DNA of 64,000 nucleotides from Candidatus Nitrosopelagicus sp. (lineage in GTDB: Archaea; Thermoproteota; Nitrososphaeria; Nitrososphaerales; Nitrosopumilaceae). Each line of letters starts with the position of its first letter. Position 1 is the first letter of the stretch. Both the position numbers and the translations under genes were made by a program. Under the pieces are notes generated by a model that was not told where the DNA came from, did not search any database, and saw only the letters and a program-made list of their open reading frames with translations. Positions 38,138 to 46,849 of this stretch are shown here, one piece after another. The DNA lies in the NCBI GenBank assembly GCA_028345095.1, contig JAOMCQ010000001.1, positions 62,001-126,000 of the forward strand. The letters are read 5' to 3'.

Positions 38138-38502
38138 TGTCTGATAATTCATTTCAAGTATTTTATGAGGAGCTTAAAATATTGGTAGAAAAATTTGAGA
38201 AAAAACAGACTCAGATTAAGATGGAATCTGAACTTGATTATGATTCTGTAAAAATTTTTGGTGAAAAAATGGATTCTGTAACTCGTGCAAAGCTTGGAAT
38301 TGATGATGCTGCAGAATTGGCGTATACAACTGCCGAGCATCATCCATACTGGGGTATTTTGTATAATTGCACTGAGATAACAAAAACAATTCTTGAAAAA
38401 TGGAATGATGAACTAACTCTTGAGCAATTGGATGAGATGAAATGGAATTTAAAAGAGATTCAAAATACAATATCCAACATAGAAAATAAACTCAAAAAAT
38501 AA
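38137..38502 (+). CDS. Hypothetical protein
   Basis: 121-aa ORF abutting the CoA-binding protein gene. Confidence 0.6.
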   Translation: MSDNSFQVFYEELKILVEKFEKKQTQIKMESELDYDSVKIFGEKMDSVTRAKLGIDDAAELAYTTAEHHPYWGILYNCTEITKTILEKWNDELTLEQLDEMKWNLKEIQNTISNIENKLKK

Positions 38503-38535
38503 TCAGATAAATACAATCAAAATAAAAACTCATTC

Positions 38536-39756
38536 ATGGTAATTAAAATTGGAATTATAGGAAAAACAAACACTGGTAAAACCACCTTTTTCAATTCTGC
38601 CACACTTGCTTCCACTGAAATTTCTACATATCCATTTACAACAAAAAAACCACAAACTGGAACTGGTCAAGCAATTACATTATGTGTTCATATGGAATTT
38701 AATGTGCAGGATCAACCAAATAATTCAAAATGTCTTGATGGTTGGCGTTACATTCCAATTGAACTAATTGATTTACCTGGATTAATCAAAGATGCATGGA
38801 AGGGTAAAGGATTAGGAAATCAATTTCTATCCATTGCTGCACAATCTGATGCTCTATTACATGTAGTTGATTGTTCGGGAAGCATTGATTCAACAGGAAA
38901 AATTTCAGAACCTGGTTCTGGTGATCCTGTATCTGATTTTGCAGACATTGAAGAAGAGTTGGTAATGTGGTATCAAAAAATTCTTGAGGGCAATAGAGAT
39001 AAACTTTCTAAAAATATTCGTGATGGTGTAGAACAAGTTGATGCATTGACCGAACTATACCAAGGAATCGGTGTCAAAAAATCACATGTAATTCAGGCAC
39101 TAAAAACTACTGATCTCGAAGGAATTGCGTTTGATGATTTTGAGATGGGTCAAACTAAAGAATTTGCAAAAATTTTACGTAAAATATCAAAACCTACCTT
39201 GATAGTTGCAAATAAGATTGACGTTCCAGGTGCTGACAAAAATTTTAATCGTCTCCGTGAAAGATATAATGAGGTTATTACAGTTCCTGCAAGTGCAGAC
39301 AGTGAATTAACTTTGAGACGTGCAGAGCAACAGGATTTAATAAAATATTCTCCCGGCTCTGAACAATTTGATATTGTGAAACCTGAGGCACTAAACGATA
39401 AACAGACGCATGCATTAAACTTCATCAAACAAGACATCATGGGAGAATATATGCGAACAGGAGTTCAATTTGCAATCAATGTGACTGTTTTTAAATTATT
39501 AAAAATGAATGCAGTTTATCCTGTTGCTGTTGAAGACAAACTATCTGATAAGAAAGGAAACATACTTCCAGATCTAATTTTGCTCAAGGATGGTGCAACT
39601 GTAAAAGACTTGGCAAACGAAATTCATACCGGATTATCAAAGGGATTGTTACATGCAAAGGACTTGAGATACAATCTACGTTTACCAACACATTATCAAT
39701 TGAGAGATAGAGATGTCATTTCTCTAGTAAGCGCAACAAAGAAAGCCTCTGGATGA
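38536..39756 (+). CDS. OBG/YchF-family GTPase with TGS domain
   Basis: IGIIGKTNTGKTTFFNSATLA, IDLPGLIKDAWKGKGLGNQFL, VANKIDVPG, C-terminal TGS. Confidence 0.93.
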   Translation: MVIKIGIIGKTNTGKTTFFNSATLASTEISTYPFTTKKPQTGTGQAITLCVHMEFNVQDQPNNSKCLDGWRYIPIELIDLPGLIKDAWKGKGLGNQFLSIAAQSDALLHVVDCSGSIDSTGKISEPGSGDPVSDFADIEEELVMWYQKILEGNRDKLSKNIRDGVEQVDALTELYQGIGVKKSHVIQALKTTDLEGIAFDDFEMGQTKEFAKILRKISKPTLIVANKIDVPGADKNFNRLRERYNEVITVPASADSELTLRRAEQQDLIKYSPGSEQFDIVKPEALNDKQTHALNFIKQDIMGEYMRTGVQFAINVTVFKLLKMNAVYPVAVEDKLSDKKGNILPDLILLKDGATVKDLANEIHTGLSKGLLHAKDLRYNLRLPTHYQLRDRDVISLVSATKKASG

Positions 39757-39771
39757 AATTAGTGATTATTC

Positions 39772-40689
39772 ATGGAGTCTGTAAATTTTGTAATTTTAGG
39801 TGATCAGTCCATAGCAACTGACTTCGGAAAAAAAGGTACATCTACTGATCTAACATTATTTGATAGAAAAGAAGCGGAAAAAATTTACACGTTTGTAACT
39901 CCAAATGGATTTCCCGAAAAAATTCAACCTCTATTTCAGGCAATTGCATTAGCAGAATACGTAATTTTTCATGTAAATACATTAGATAAATTCACGGGCG
40001 AGCAAATTCTTGCATTAGATGCACTTGGAAAAAAAGAGGGAATCTTGACACATTCATTTGATGTTGATGAGGCTAGATTAGATTTAATGATAAAGGGAAC
40101 TGTAATTGAAGGCTACACGAAAGTTGAACATGATAAAATTAAAGATGAATTAGCAAACTTTACCGTTGCAAAAAAAGATGGAAGTACCAGTATTGTAATT
40201 GATCATACTTTTGATGTCAAAGGTGTGGGAACCGTTGCATTAGGAAAGGTTCTATCTGGAAAAATTACTCAATATGATAAGATTCAACACCATCCATCTG
40301 AAATCGAAGCGATGGTAAAATCAATTCAGATGCATGACGATGATGTCAAAGAATCTGTTTCTCCCGCTAGAGTTGGATTATCTCTCAAAAATATTAAACA
40401 TGATGAGATAACCCGTGGTGATGTATTATCAAATGATACTGCAATCAAAACTATGACTGAAATCACTATAGACTTTAAACAAAACCAATTCTTTAAGGCA
40501 AATTTAGCAGAAAACCAAATGTGTCTAGTAAGTGTCGGTCTTCAGATAAAGGCTGCAAAGTTTGCATCCGTATCTCCTATGAAACTTACATTCGAAAAAC
40601 CAGTTATTGTAATGCCTGGCGATGTATGTGTTCTACTAAAACCTGAGTCAAACACGGTTCGTATAATTGGAAGTGGTGTTCCACAATGA
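39772..40689 (+). CDS. EF-Tu/SelB-like protein with degenerate G domain
   Basis: N-terminus VILGDQSIATDFGKKGTSTDLTLFD lacks GHVDHGKT; domain II HTFDVKGVGTVALGKVLSGKI and domain III intact. Confidence 0.75.
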   Translation: MESVNFVILGDQSIATDFGKKGTSTDLTLFDRKEAEKIYTFVTPNGFPEKIQPLFQAIALAEYVIFHVNTLDKFTGEQILALDALGKKEGILTHSFDVDEARLDLMIKGTVIEGYTKVEHDKIKDELANFTVAKKDGSTSIVIDHTFDVKGVGTVALGKVLSGKITQYDKIQHHPSEIEAMVKSIQMHDDDVKESVSPARVGLSLKNIKHDEITRGDVLSNDTAIKTMTEITIDFKQNQFFKANLAENQMCLVSVGLQIKAAKFASVSPMKLTFEKPVIVMPGDVCVLLKPESNTVRIIGSGVPQ

Positions 40690-40805
40690 AACCTGCAAGA
40701 GCATGTCCAATATGTCCTGAATGTGGTTCTAAAAAATTTGAAAGACTGGAAGATAACGGAGTAAAGGTTCAGTGTACAAGTTGCAAAAAAATAATCACTA
40801 TTTAA
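40686..40805 (+). CDS. Zinc-ribbon microprotein, not in ORF track
   Basis: Hand translation: MKPARACPICPECGSKKFERLEDNGVKVQCTSCKKIITI*; ATGA overlap with upstream gene. Confidence 0.8.
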   Translation: MKPARACPICPECGSKKFERLEDNGVKVQCTSCKKIITI

Positions 40806-41045
40806 TCATCTAGAAAGACATTCTGACAAATCCTCATGAAATTTACTTGCTTGATAATCGTTTAGGCTATCATCTCTATCTTCTAATGCAAATTTCTCCA
40901 TTTCACTACATGTCCATCCCTCCCATATTCGAGGATTTGTAACGTTTTTCTCAAACATGTTAATTCCTATAATGCTGAGAGGAACCACAATTGCAAATAT
41001 TGTAATAATTAGTAACTTTACAAATTTTGGATTATCTGTAATCAT
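40806..41045 (-). CDS. Small single-TM protein
   Basis: TM plus WEGWTCSEMEKFALEDRDDSLNDYQASKFHEDLSECLS; start trimmed from 41177. Confidence 0.7.
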   Translation of the reverse strand: MITDNPKFVKLLIITIFAIVVPLSIIGINMFEKNVTNPRIWEGWTCSEMEKFALEDRDDSLNDYQASKFHEDLSECLSR

Positions 41046-41093
41046 GAACTTGATTATTGCATAGATTATATAGAATTGACTTTGAATTTTAGT

Positions 41094-42092
41094 ATGGCAA
41101 AGACATGGAAAGACGCAGACATTAGTCTTGACCCTATCAAAGACCAAACTGTTGCAGTAATTGGATATGGTATTCAAGGCGATGCACAGGCAAACAACAT
41201 GAAAGACTCAGGTCTCAAAGTTATTGTTGGTCTAAAAGAGGGTAGTCCAACATGGCAAAAAGCAAAAGATGATGGTCATGAAGTCATGTCCGTAGCTGAT
41301 GCCACAAAAAAAGCAGACATTGTTCATATTTTAATTCCTGATATGGTTCAAGCCAAAGTGTACAAAGAAGAGATTGGCCCAAACCTATCTGATGGAAAAG
41401 CATTATCATTTTCACACGCAGCAGCAATTTACTGGAAATGGATTGACGCACCAGAAAACGTTGATCTAATTATGGTTGCACCAAAAGGTCCTGGCTCTAA
41501 AGTAAGAGAGACATATCTACAAAACTTTGGAACTCCATCAATTGTTGCAGTAGAACAAGACAAAACAGGAAAAGCATGGGATAGAACATTAGGAATTGCA
41601 AAAGCAATCGGTAGTGCTCGTGCAGGATTAATCCAAACAACATTCAAAGAAGAAGTAGAAACTGATTGGTTTGGAGAACAAGCCGATTTGTGTGGGGGTT
41701 CTGCATCAATGGTAGTTAACGCATTTGAAACTCTAGTAGAAGCAGGTTATCAACCAGAAATTGCGTACTTTGAGGTATTACATGAATTAAAATTAATTGT
41801 AGACATGATTCAAAGATATGGAATTAATGGAATGTGGAGACGTGTTTCAGAGACTGCAAGATATGGTGGATTAACAAGAGGTCCAATGGTAATGACATCT
41901 GATACAAAAGCAAACATGAAAAAAGTTCTAACAATGATTCAAGACGGAACATTCAACAAAGAATGGATTGACAATTATCAAAACGAAGGAAAAGCTGCAT
42001 TTGATAAATACATGAAAGACTTGGATGGTCATCAAATCGAAACTGTAGGAAAACAGATGAGAAAGATGATGTGGCCTGATTCTACTGAATAA
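41094..42092 (+). CDS. ilvC: Ketol-acid reductoisomerase
   Basis: VAVIGYGIQGDAQANNMKDSG, MVAPKGPGSKVRETY, ETDWFGEQADLCGG, VSETARYGGLTRGP; start trimmed from 41076. Confidence 0.96.
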   Translation: MAKTWKDADISLDPIKDQTVAVIGYGIQGDAQANNMKDSGLKVIVGLKEGSPTWQKAKDDGHEVMSVADATKKADIVHILIPDMVQAKVYKEEIGPNLSDGKALSFSHAAAIYWKWIDAPENVDLIMVAPKGPGSKVRETYLQNFGTPSIVAVEQDKTGKAWDRTLGIAKAIGSARAGLIQTTFKEEVETDWFGEQADLCGGSASMVVNAFETLVEAGYQPEIAYFEVLHELKLIVDMIQRYGINGMWRRVSETARYGGLTRGPMVMTSDTKANMKKVLTMIQDGTFNKEWIDNYQNEGKAAFDKYMKDLDGHQIETVGKQMRKMMWPDSTE

Positions 42093-42094
42093 AA

Positions 42095-42517
42095 TTATAA
42101 TTTTCTTAGTTTAGAAACGCCTTTAGTAATATGATCAATTATCAAATCTAATGATGTTCCTGGGCCAAAGTTTCCTGTAACACCTGATTTTTCTAATGCT
42201 TTTTTATCTTCTTCTGGGATTACTCCTCCACCAACAACTAGTACGTCACTGATCTTTTTCTTTTTCAATTCTTTTACAACTCTTGGAAATAATGTTCCAT
42301 GAGCCCCGTTAAGTAAACTCAAGGCAACTGCATCTGCATCTTCATCTTCTACAATTTGTGCAATTCTGTCTGGAGTCGCAAATAATCCTGAATAGATTAC
42401 CTCCATTCCTGCATCTCTGAATGCTCTACATAGGATTAGAGCGCCTCTATCGTGACCATCTAGACCTAATTTTGCAACTAGAATTTTGACGCGTCGTGAT
42501 TGTGCCTTTTGCTTCAT
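42095..42517 (-). CDS. Methylmalonyl-CoA mutase B12-binding subunit
   Basis: VKILVAKLGLDGHDRGALILCRAFRDAGMEVIYSGL; LDGHDRG cobalamin motif. Confidence 0.94.
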   Translation of the reverse strand: MKQKAQSRRVKILVAKLGLDGHDRGALILCRAFRDAGMEVIYSGLFATPDRIAQIVEDEDADAVALSLLNGAHGTLFPRVVKELKKKKISDVLVVGGGVIPEEDKKALEKSGVTGNFGPGTSLDLIIDHITKGVSKLRKL

Positions 42518-42534
42518 GATTTAATTCTTAAAAT

Positions 42535-43512
42535 TTGGCTTTAAAATCTTTCTTTACATCTAAGATTTTTAATCAAGGGATGAGACGGTTTTGTATGGCA
42601 ATGCTTCCAGATTTAAAAAAAGCAAAGAGAGGTGCAATTGCAAAGGCCATATCGATAATGGAAAATGACCCAAAAGAGGCAAGAAAATTAGTAAAAAAGA
42701 TCTACAAAACATCTGGAAAGGCAATTGTAATGGGAATTACAGGACCTGCCGGTTCTGGAAAATCATCTCTCATAAACAAATTATCTATGGAGATGAAAAA
42801 ATTAAAATTAAAACCGGCAGTTTTAGCAGTGGATCCTACTAGTCATGTTACAGGCGGTGCCATCTTAGGAGACCGAGTTAGAATGTCCGAATCAACTGAT
42901 ACTGGAACATACATTCGAAGTATTGCGTCACGTGGTGCAACAGGCGCTATTGCACATTCCGTTCGAAATAGTTTGCGTGTATTAGAATATGCAGGGTTTA
43001 ACCCAATCATAATTGAAAGTGTTGGAGCAGGACAAACAGAGGTTGACATTTCAAAGATTTCAGATATTACCGTTGTTACATTTAATCCTCATACAGGTGA
43101 TAGCATTCAAACTATAAAAGCTGGAATTACAGAAATTGGTGATATCTATTTGGTAAACAAAAGTGATTTGGATGGTGCAACACAACTATTCCAAGCATTG
43201 CAAGATTTCATAGGAACTGCAGAAGAAGAGGCTATAATTCTTAAAACATCTGTAAAGAAAAACAAGGGAATCAAAGAATTAGCTACAAAACTAAAGGAAT
43301 TGATGAAACAAAAAATAAAGGATAAAAAGAGTTCTGAGAAAACTCGTCTGCAATCTGAATTAGAAGATATTATTTTAAATAACGTTAAACAGGAAATTTC
43401 AACAATGATTGGTAAAAACAAGTTATTTTCATCTTATTTGAAAAAAGTACAAGAAAAAAAGATGGATCCATTTGAGGCAGCAGACAAGCTGACAAAAATT
43501 TTCATAAAGTGA
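42535..43512 (+). CDS. meaB: MeaB/ArgK-type GTPase (methylmalonyl-CoA mutase chaperone)
   Basis: GITGPAGSGKSSLINKLS, AVDPTSHVTGGAILGDRVRM, IIESVGAGQTEVDI; start may be internal. Confidence 0.94.
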   Translation: MALKSFFTSKIFNQGMRRFCMAMLPDLKKAKRGAIAKAISIMENDPKEARKLVKKIYKTSGKAIVMGITGPAGSGKSSLINKLSMEMKKLKLKPAVLAVDPTSHVTGGAILGDRVRMSESTDTGTYIRSIASRGATGAIAHSVRNSLRVLEYAGFNPIIIESVGAGQTEVDISKISDITVVTFNPHTGDSIQTIKAGITEIGDIYLVNKSDLDGATQLFQALQDFIGTAEEEAIILKTSVKKNKGIKELATKLKELMKQKIKDKKSSEKTRLQSELEDIILNNVKQEISTMIGKNKLFSSYLKKVQEKKMDPFEAADKLTKIFIK

Positions 43513-43518
43513 TCATAA

Positions 43519-45117
43519 ATGGCAGCAAAAAAGAATGCAAAACCAGTAGAAAAAAAATATGTAACAGATTCTAGTATTCCGATTAAACCATTTTATGTAA
43601 AATCTAGTAAAAAGAAAACAAAAGAGATACCTGGAAAATTCCCATACACACGAGGTATTCATCAAGGAATGTATCGAGATAGATTTTGGACTATGCGTCA
43701 GTATGCTGGATTTGGTGATGCTGCACAAAGTAATAAGAGGTACAAGTTCATGCTGGATAAGGGACAAACCGGGATATCAATGGCATTTGATTTACCCACT
43801 CAAATTGGTCATGATCCTGATGCAATCCAAGCCGAAGGTGAGGTAGGAAAGGTAGGCGTATCAATCTCATCACTAAAAGACATGCAGACCGTTTTTAATG
43901 GAATCGAATTGGGTAAGGTCTCAACATCAATGACAATTAATGCAACAGCATCTACATTACTTGCATACTATATCGCAGTAGGACAATCTCAAGGATTTTC
44001 AAGTAAACAGTTACGGGGTACTACACAAAATGACATACTCAAGGAGTACATTGCAAGAAATACGTACATCTACCCTCCTGAACCATCAATGCGTATAATT
44101 GGTGATATGATTGGATATTGTGCAACCGAGGTTCCACAATGGTATCCTGTTTCCATATCTGGCTATCATATTAGAGAAGCAGGATCAAATGCAGTACAAG
44201 AAATTGCATTTACTATTGCAAATGCCATTGAATACATTGAAACATGTATCGCACAGGGATTAAAAATTGATGAGTTTGCTCCAAGATTATCATTTTTCTT
44301 TTGTTGTACTATAGAGTTCTTTGAAGAAATAGCAAAGTTCAGAGTTGCAAGAAAAGTTTATGCAAAAATCTTAAAAGAAAGATTTCATGCTAAAAATGAA
44401 AAATCTTTACAATTAAAATTCCATACTCAAACTAGTGGTGAATCACTTACAGCACAGCAACCAGATAACAATATTGTTCGTGTTGCAATGCAAACAATGG
44501 CTGCAGTATTAGGTGGAACACAATCACTTCATACCAATTCTAGAGACGAAGCATTAGCACTTCCAACTGAGGAGTCTGCAAAGATTGCACTAAGAACACA
44601 ACAAATTGTTGCATCTGAATCTGGTATTACAAAAACAGTAGATCCTATGGCGGGATCTCATTATCTGGAAGAATTATGTGATGAGATTGAAGAGCAAACA
44701 TGGGTGTATCTCAAAAAGATTGACAAGATGGGAGGTTCACTCAAAGCAATCGAAAAAGGATTCTTTCAAGCAGAGATTAGACAAAATGCGTATCGTATCA
44801 AAAAAGAAGTAGATGATTCCTCTCGAATTTTAGTTGGTGTTAACAAATTTGTTGATGAAGTTGAGGCAAAACAAAAACTACTACGAATTGATGATTCATT
44901 AGGTGCAAAACAAGAGAAATCAATCAAGACGTTACGTAAATCACGTGATAACAAAAAAACCAACACGGCATTATCAAAATTACAAGCAGTAGCAGAAACT
45001 GATAAAAATATCATGCCATTCATACTAGACTCTGTGAAAACATATGCTACAACCGGTGAAATTAGTAATACATTACGAGAGGTCTTTGGTGAGTATAGGC
45101 CAAAGGAGATATTCTAG
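43519..45117 (+). CDS. Methylmalonyl-CoA mutase large (catalytic) subunit
   Basis: PYTRGIHQGMYRDRFWTMRQYAGFG, FDLPTQIGHDPD, LRGTTQNDILKEY, GGTQSLHTNSRDEALALPTE. Confidence 0.96.
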   Translation: MAAKKNAKPVEKKYVTDSSIPIKPFYVKSSKKKTKEIPGKFPYTRGIHQGMYRDRFWTMRQYAGFGDAAQSNKRYKFMLDKGQTGISMAFDLPTQIGHDPDAIQAEGEVGKVGVSISSLKDMQTVFNGIELGKVSTSMTINATASTLLAYYIAVGQSQGFSSKQLRGTTQNDILKEYIARNTYIYPPEPSMRIIGDMIGYCATEVPQWYPVSISGYHIREAGSNAVQEIAFTIANAIEYIETCIAQGLKIDEFAPRLSFFFCCTIEFFEEIAKFRVARKVYAKILKERFHAKNEKSLQLKFHTQTSGESLTAQQPDNNIVRVAMQTMAAVLGGTQSLHTNSRDEALALPTEESAKIALRTQQIVASESGITKTVDPMAGSHYLEELCDEIEEQTWVYLKKIDKMGGSLKAIEKGFFQAEIRQNAYRIKKEVDDSSRILVGVNKFVDEVEAKQKLLRIDDSLGAKQEKSIKTLRKSRDNKKTNTALSKLQAVAETDKNIMPFILDSVKTYATTGEISNTLREVFGEYRPKEIF

Positions 45118-45513
45118 ATGAAAATTGATCATATCGCAATTGCAGTAAATGATGTAGAAGAATCAGCAAAGGTATATCAAAAAGCACTTGGAATTGACGA
45201 GATTGAATTTGAAACTGTAGAATCTGAAGGAGTGAAGGTTGCTATTATTCAGATGGAAAATGGACGAATCGAGTTAATGCAGCCAACCAAAGATGATAGT
45301 CCAATCAAAAAGTTTCTTGATAAAAAAGGTCCAGGATTACATCACATGGCATTAGAAACTAATGACATTGAAGGTGAAGTTGAAAGAATGGAAGGCTGTG
45401 GTGTACAATTTTTAGGAAAAGTTCGTCCAGGATCTGCTGGAACTAAAGTTACTTTCATCCATCCAAAATCTTTAGAAGGTGTTTTGGCAGAGTTATGTTC
45501 ACATCCAAAATAA
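45118..45513 (+). CDS. mce: Methylmalonyl-CoA epimerase
   Basis: KIDHIAIAVNDVEESAKVYQKALG...GPGLHHMALETNDIE...AELCS; directly downstream of mutase. Confidence 0.95.
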   Translation: MKIDHIAIAVNDVEESAKVYQKALGIDEIEFETVESEGVKVAIIQMENGRIELMQPTKDDSPIKKFLDKKGPGLHHMALETNDIEGEVERMEGCGVQFLGKVRPGSAGTKVTFIHPKSLEGVLAELCSHPK

Positions 45514-45556
45514 AATAATTCTTAATCGTTAAATTGGTCATTTTCTTACATTAATT

Positions 45557-45643
45557 ATGAACGACAAACAAACTATGGGTGTTGTAATCGTAATTTTTAG
45601 TATTATGGGTTTATTTTTAGCTGTTACAGGCTTTTTTGATTAA
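45557..45643 (+). CDS. 28-aa single-TM microprotein
   Basis: Hand translation: MNDKQTMGVVIVIFSIMGLFLAVTGFFD*. Confidence 0.4.
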   Translation: MNDKQTMGVVIVIFSIMGLFLAVTGFFD

Positions 45644-45685
45644 TTTTGCAAATCATTAAATTCTTCAAATAATCAAAAAAATTAC

Positions 45686-45937
45686 TTGAATCTATTTTTT
45701 ATCACACTATTTGTTTTAGTAATAACAATTGTACCCTCTGTTGCATTTGCTGAAACCGTAATGGACAAAGATGTGTTTGCTCCTGGTGCACAGTTTGATT
45801 CTAAACCTCTTGATGAAGCAGAACAAGAACAACAAGACCTAACTGACATCTGGGTTTATGCCATAATTATTGTAGTAATCGTAATTATTGCAAGAATTAT
45901 TTTACAAATTGTGAAAAAACGAATGTCTAATGCTTAG
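45686..45937 (+). CDS. Small membrane protein
   Basis: Signal-like N-terminus and C-terminal TM (VYAIIIVVIVIIARIILQIV). Confidence 0.65.
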   Translation: MNLFFITLFVLVITIVPSVAFAETVMDKDVFAPGAQFDSKPLDEAEQEQQDLTDIWVYAIIIVVIVIIARIILQIVKKRMSNA

Positions 45938-46496
45938 TTAAGTTGTTGAAGCAGTCGGCACATATATCATCTCTGGTAGTCATTCCACGCGGTAATTTAA
46001 AATTAAATTTTCTAACATCTGAAACTGAAAACTTTTGCGTGAACATTGTAAGCTCTTTTTTACATTTGTAACAAAGATGTTTTCCCTCCAAAAGAAATCT
46101 TAAATTTAATCGACTCAACGTCGGTAAATCTGTCACTTTAAAAAAGACCATCATGTTTACCATGAATGGGTTTTCTTTAATTATCTGATCAAGTTGATCT
46201 CTCTCTCCAGCAATTGCCAAATCAAGCATTTCTCTCCACTTTTTACGTAACACTTCCAAATATTCTTGAATCTTCTCTTCCCCCTTATCTGTTAGATGAA
46301 TAATTAATTTTTTTTGGCCTAATAGTCCTGTACCTGTTGTAGATCTTATCATTTTGCTTTCATCTAAAATATCTAAAATTTTCACCAATTCGTCTTTTTT
46401 CAAATTCATCACGTTTTTTATTCCTCCAAATGTTGTAAGGCCTTTTTTTACAGAACCTAAAACCTTCAGATCGTTTGCATTTAATTCCACAAACAA
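45927..46496 (-). CDS. HTH regulator-like protein with C-terminal zinc-ribbon
   Basis: N-terminal winged helix (KNVMNLKKDELVKILDILDESKMI) and CYKCKKEL...CADCFN. Confidence 0.7.
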   Translation of the reverse strand: MFVELNANDLKVLGSVKKGLTTFGGIKNVMNLKKDELVKILDILDESKMIRSTTGTGLLGQKKLIIHLTDKGEEKIQEYLEVLRKKWREMLDLAIAGERDQLDQIIKENPFMVNMMVFFKVTDLPTLSRLNLRFLLEGKHLCYKCKKELTMFTQKFSVSDVRKFNFKLPRGMTTRDDICADCFNNLTKH

Positions 46497-46507
46497 ATGA
46501 AATTCTA

Positions 46508-46648
46508 CTATCTTAAAAATTGAGTTATTATTTCACTTTGAGATATGAGTTTTCCAATTATTGAACCTACTAAAATTGTTAATCCTATTGACATCCAAAG
46601 TGTTGGCTGAATATCATATGGTCTTGTTGCCTTTTCAAAACGTGACAT
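46508..46648 (-). CDS. Small single-TM protein, not in ORF track
   Basis: Hand translation: MSRFEKATRPYDIQPTLWMSIGLTILVGSIIGKLISQSEIITQFLR*. Confidence 0.55.
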   Translation of the reverse strand: MSRFEKATRPYDIQPTLWMSIGLTILVGSIIGKLISQSEIITQFLR

Positions 46649-46686
46649 ATTATCTAATGTGAGAATACAAAATTTAACCAATAACC

Positions 46687-46726
46687 ACTTTTTCTACATA
46701 GTGGAAACTTTTTCTATATAGTGGTA
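46687..46726 (+). repeat. Tandem 20-bp direct repeat, putative operator upstream of the urea transporter gene
   Basis: ACTTTTTCTACATAGTGGAA / ACTTTTTCTATATAGTGGTA, 18 of 20 identical, each ending in AGTGG with CCACT preceding the first copy. Confidence 0.65.
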
Positions 46727-46849
46727 ACTATTTTTTTTAAACCATCTAGTTGCCAAGACCGGAAATTAGCACTATATAACAATATATATTAATTCTATTT
46801 TCTACCACTTCTAGAACTCCTTATATCGCAGTCTTTTGGCGTATTTCTG

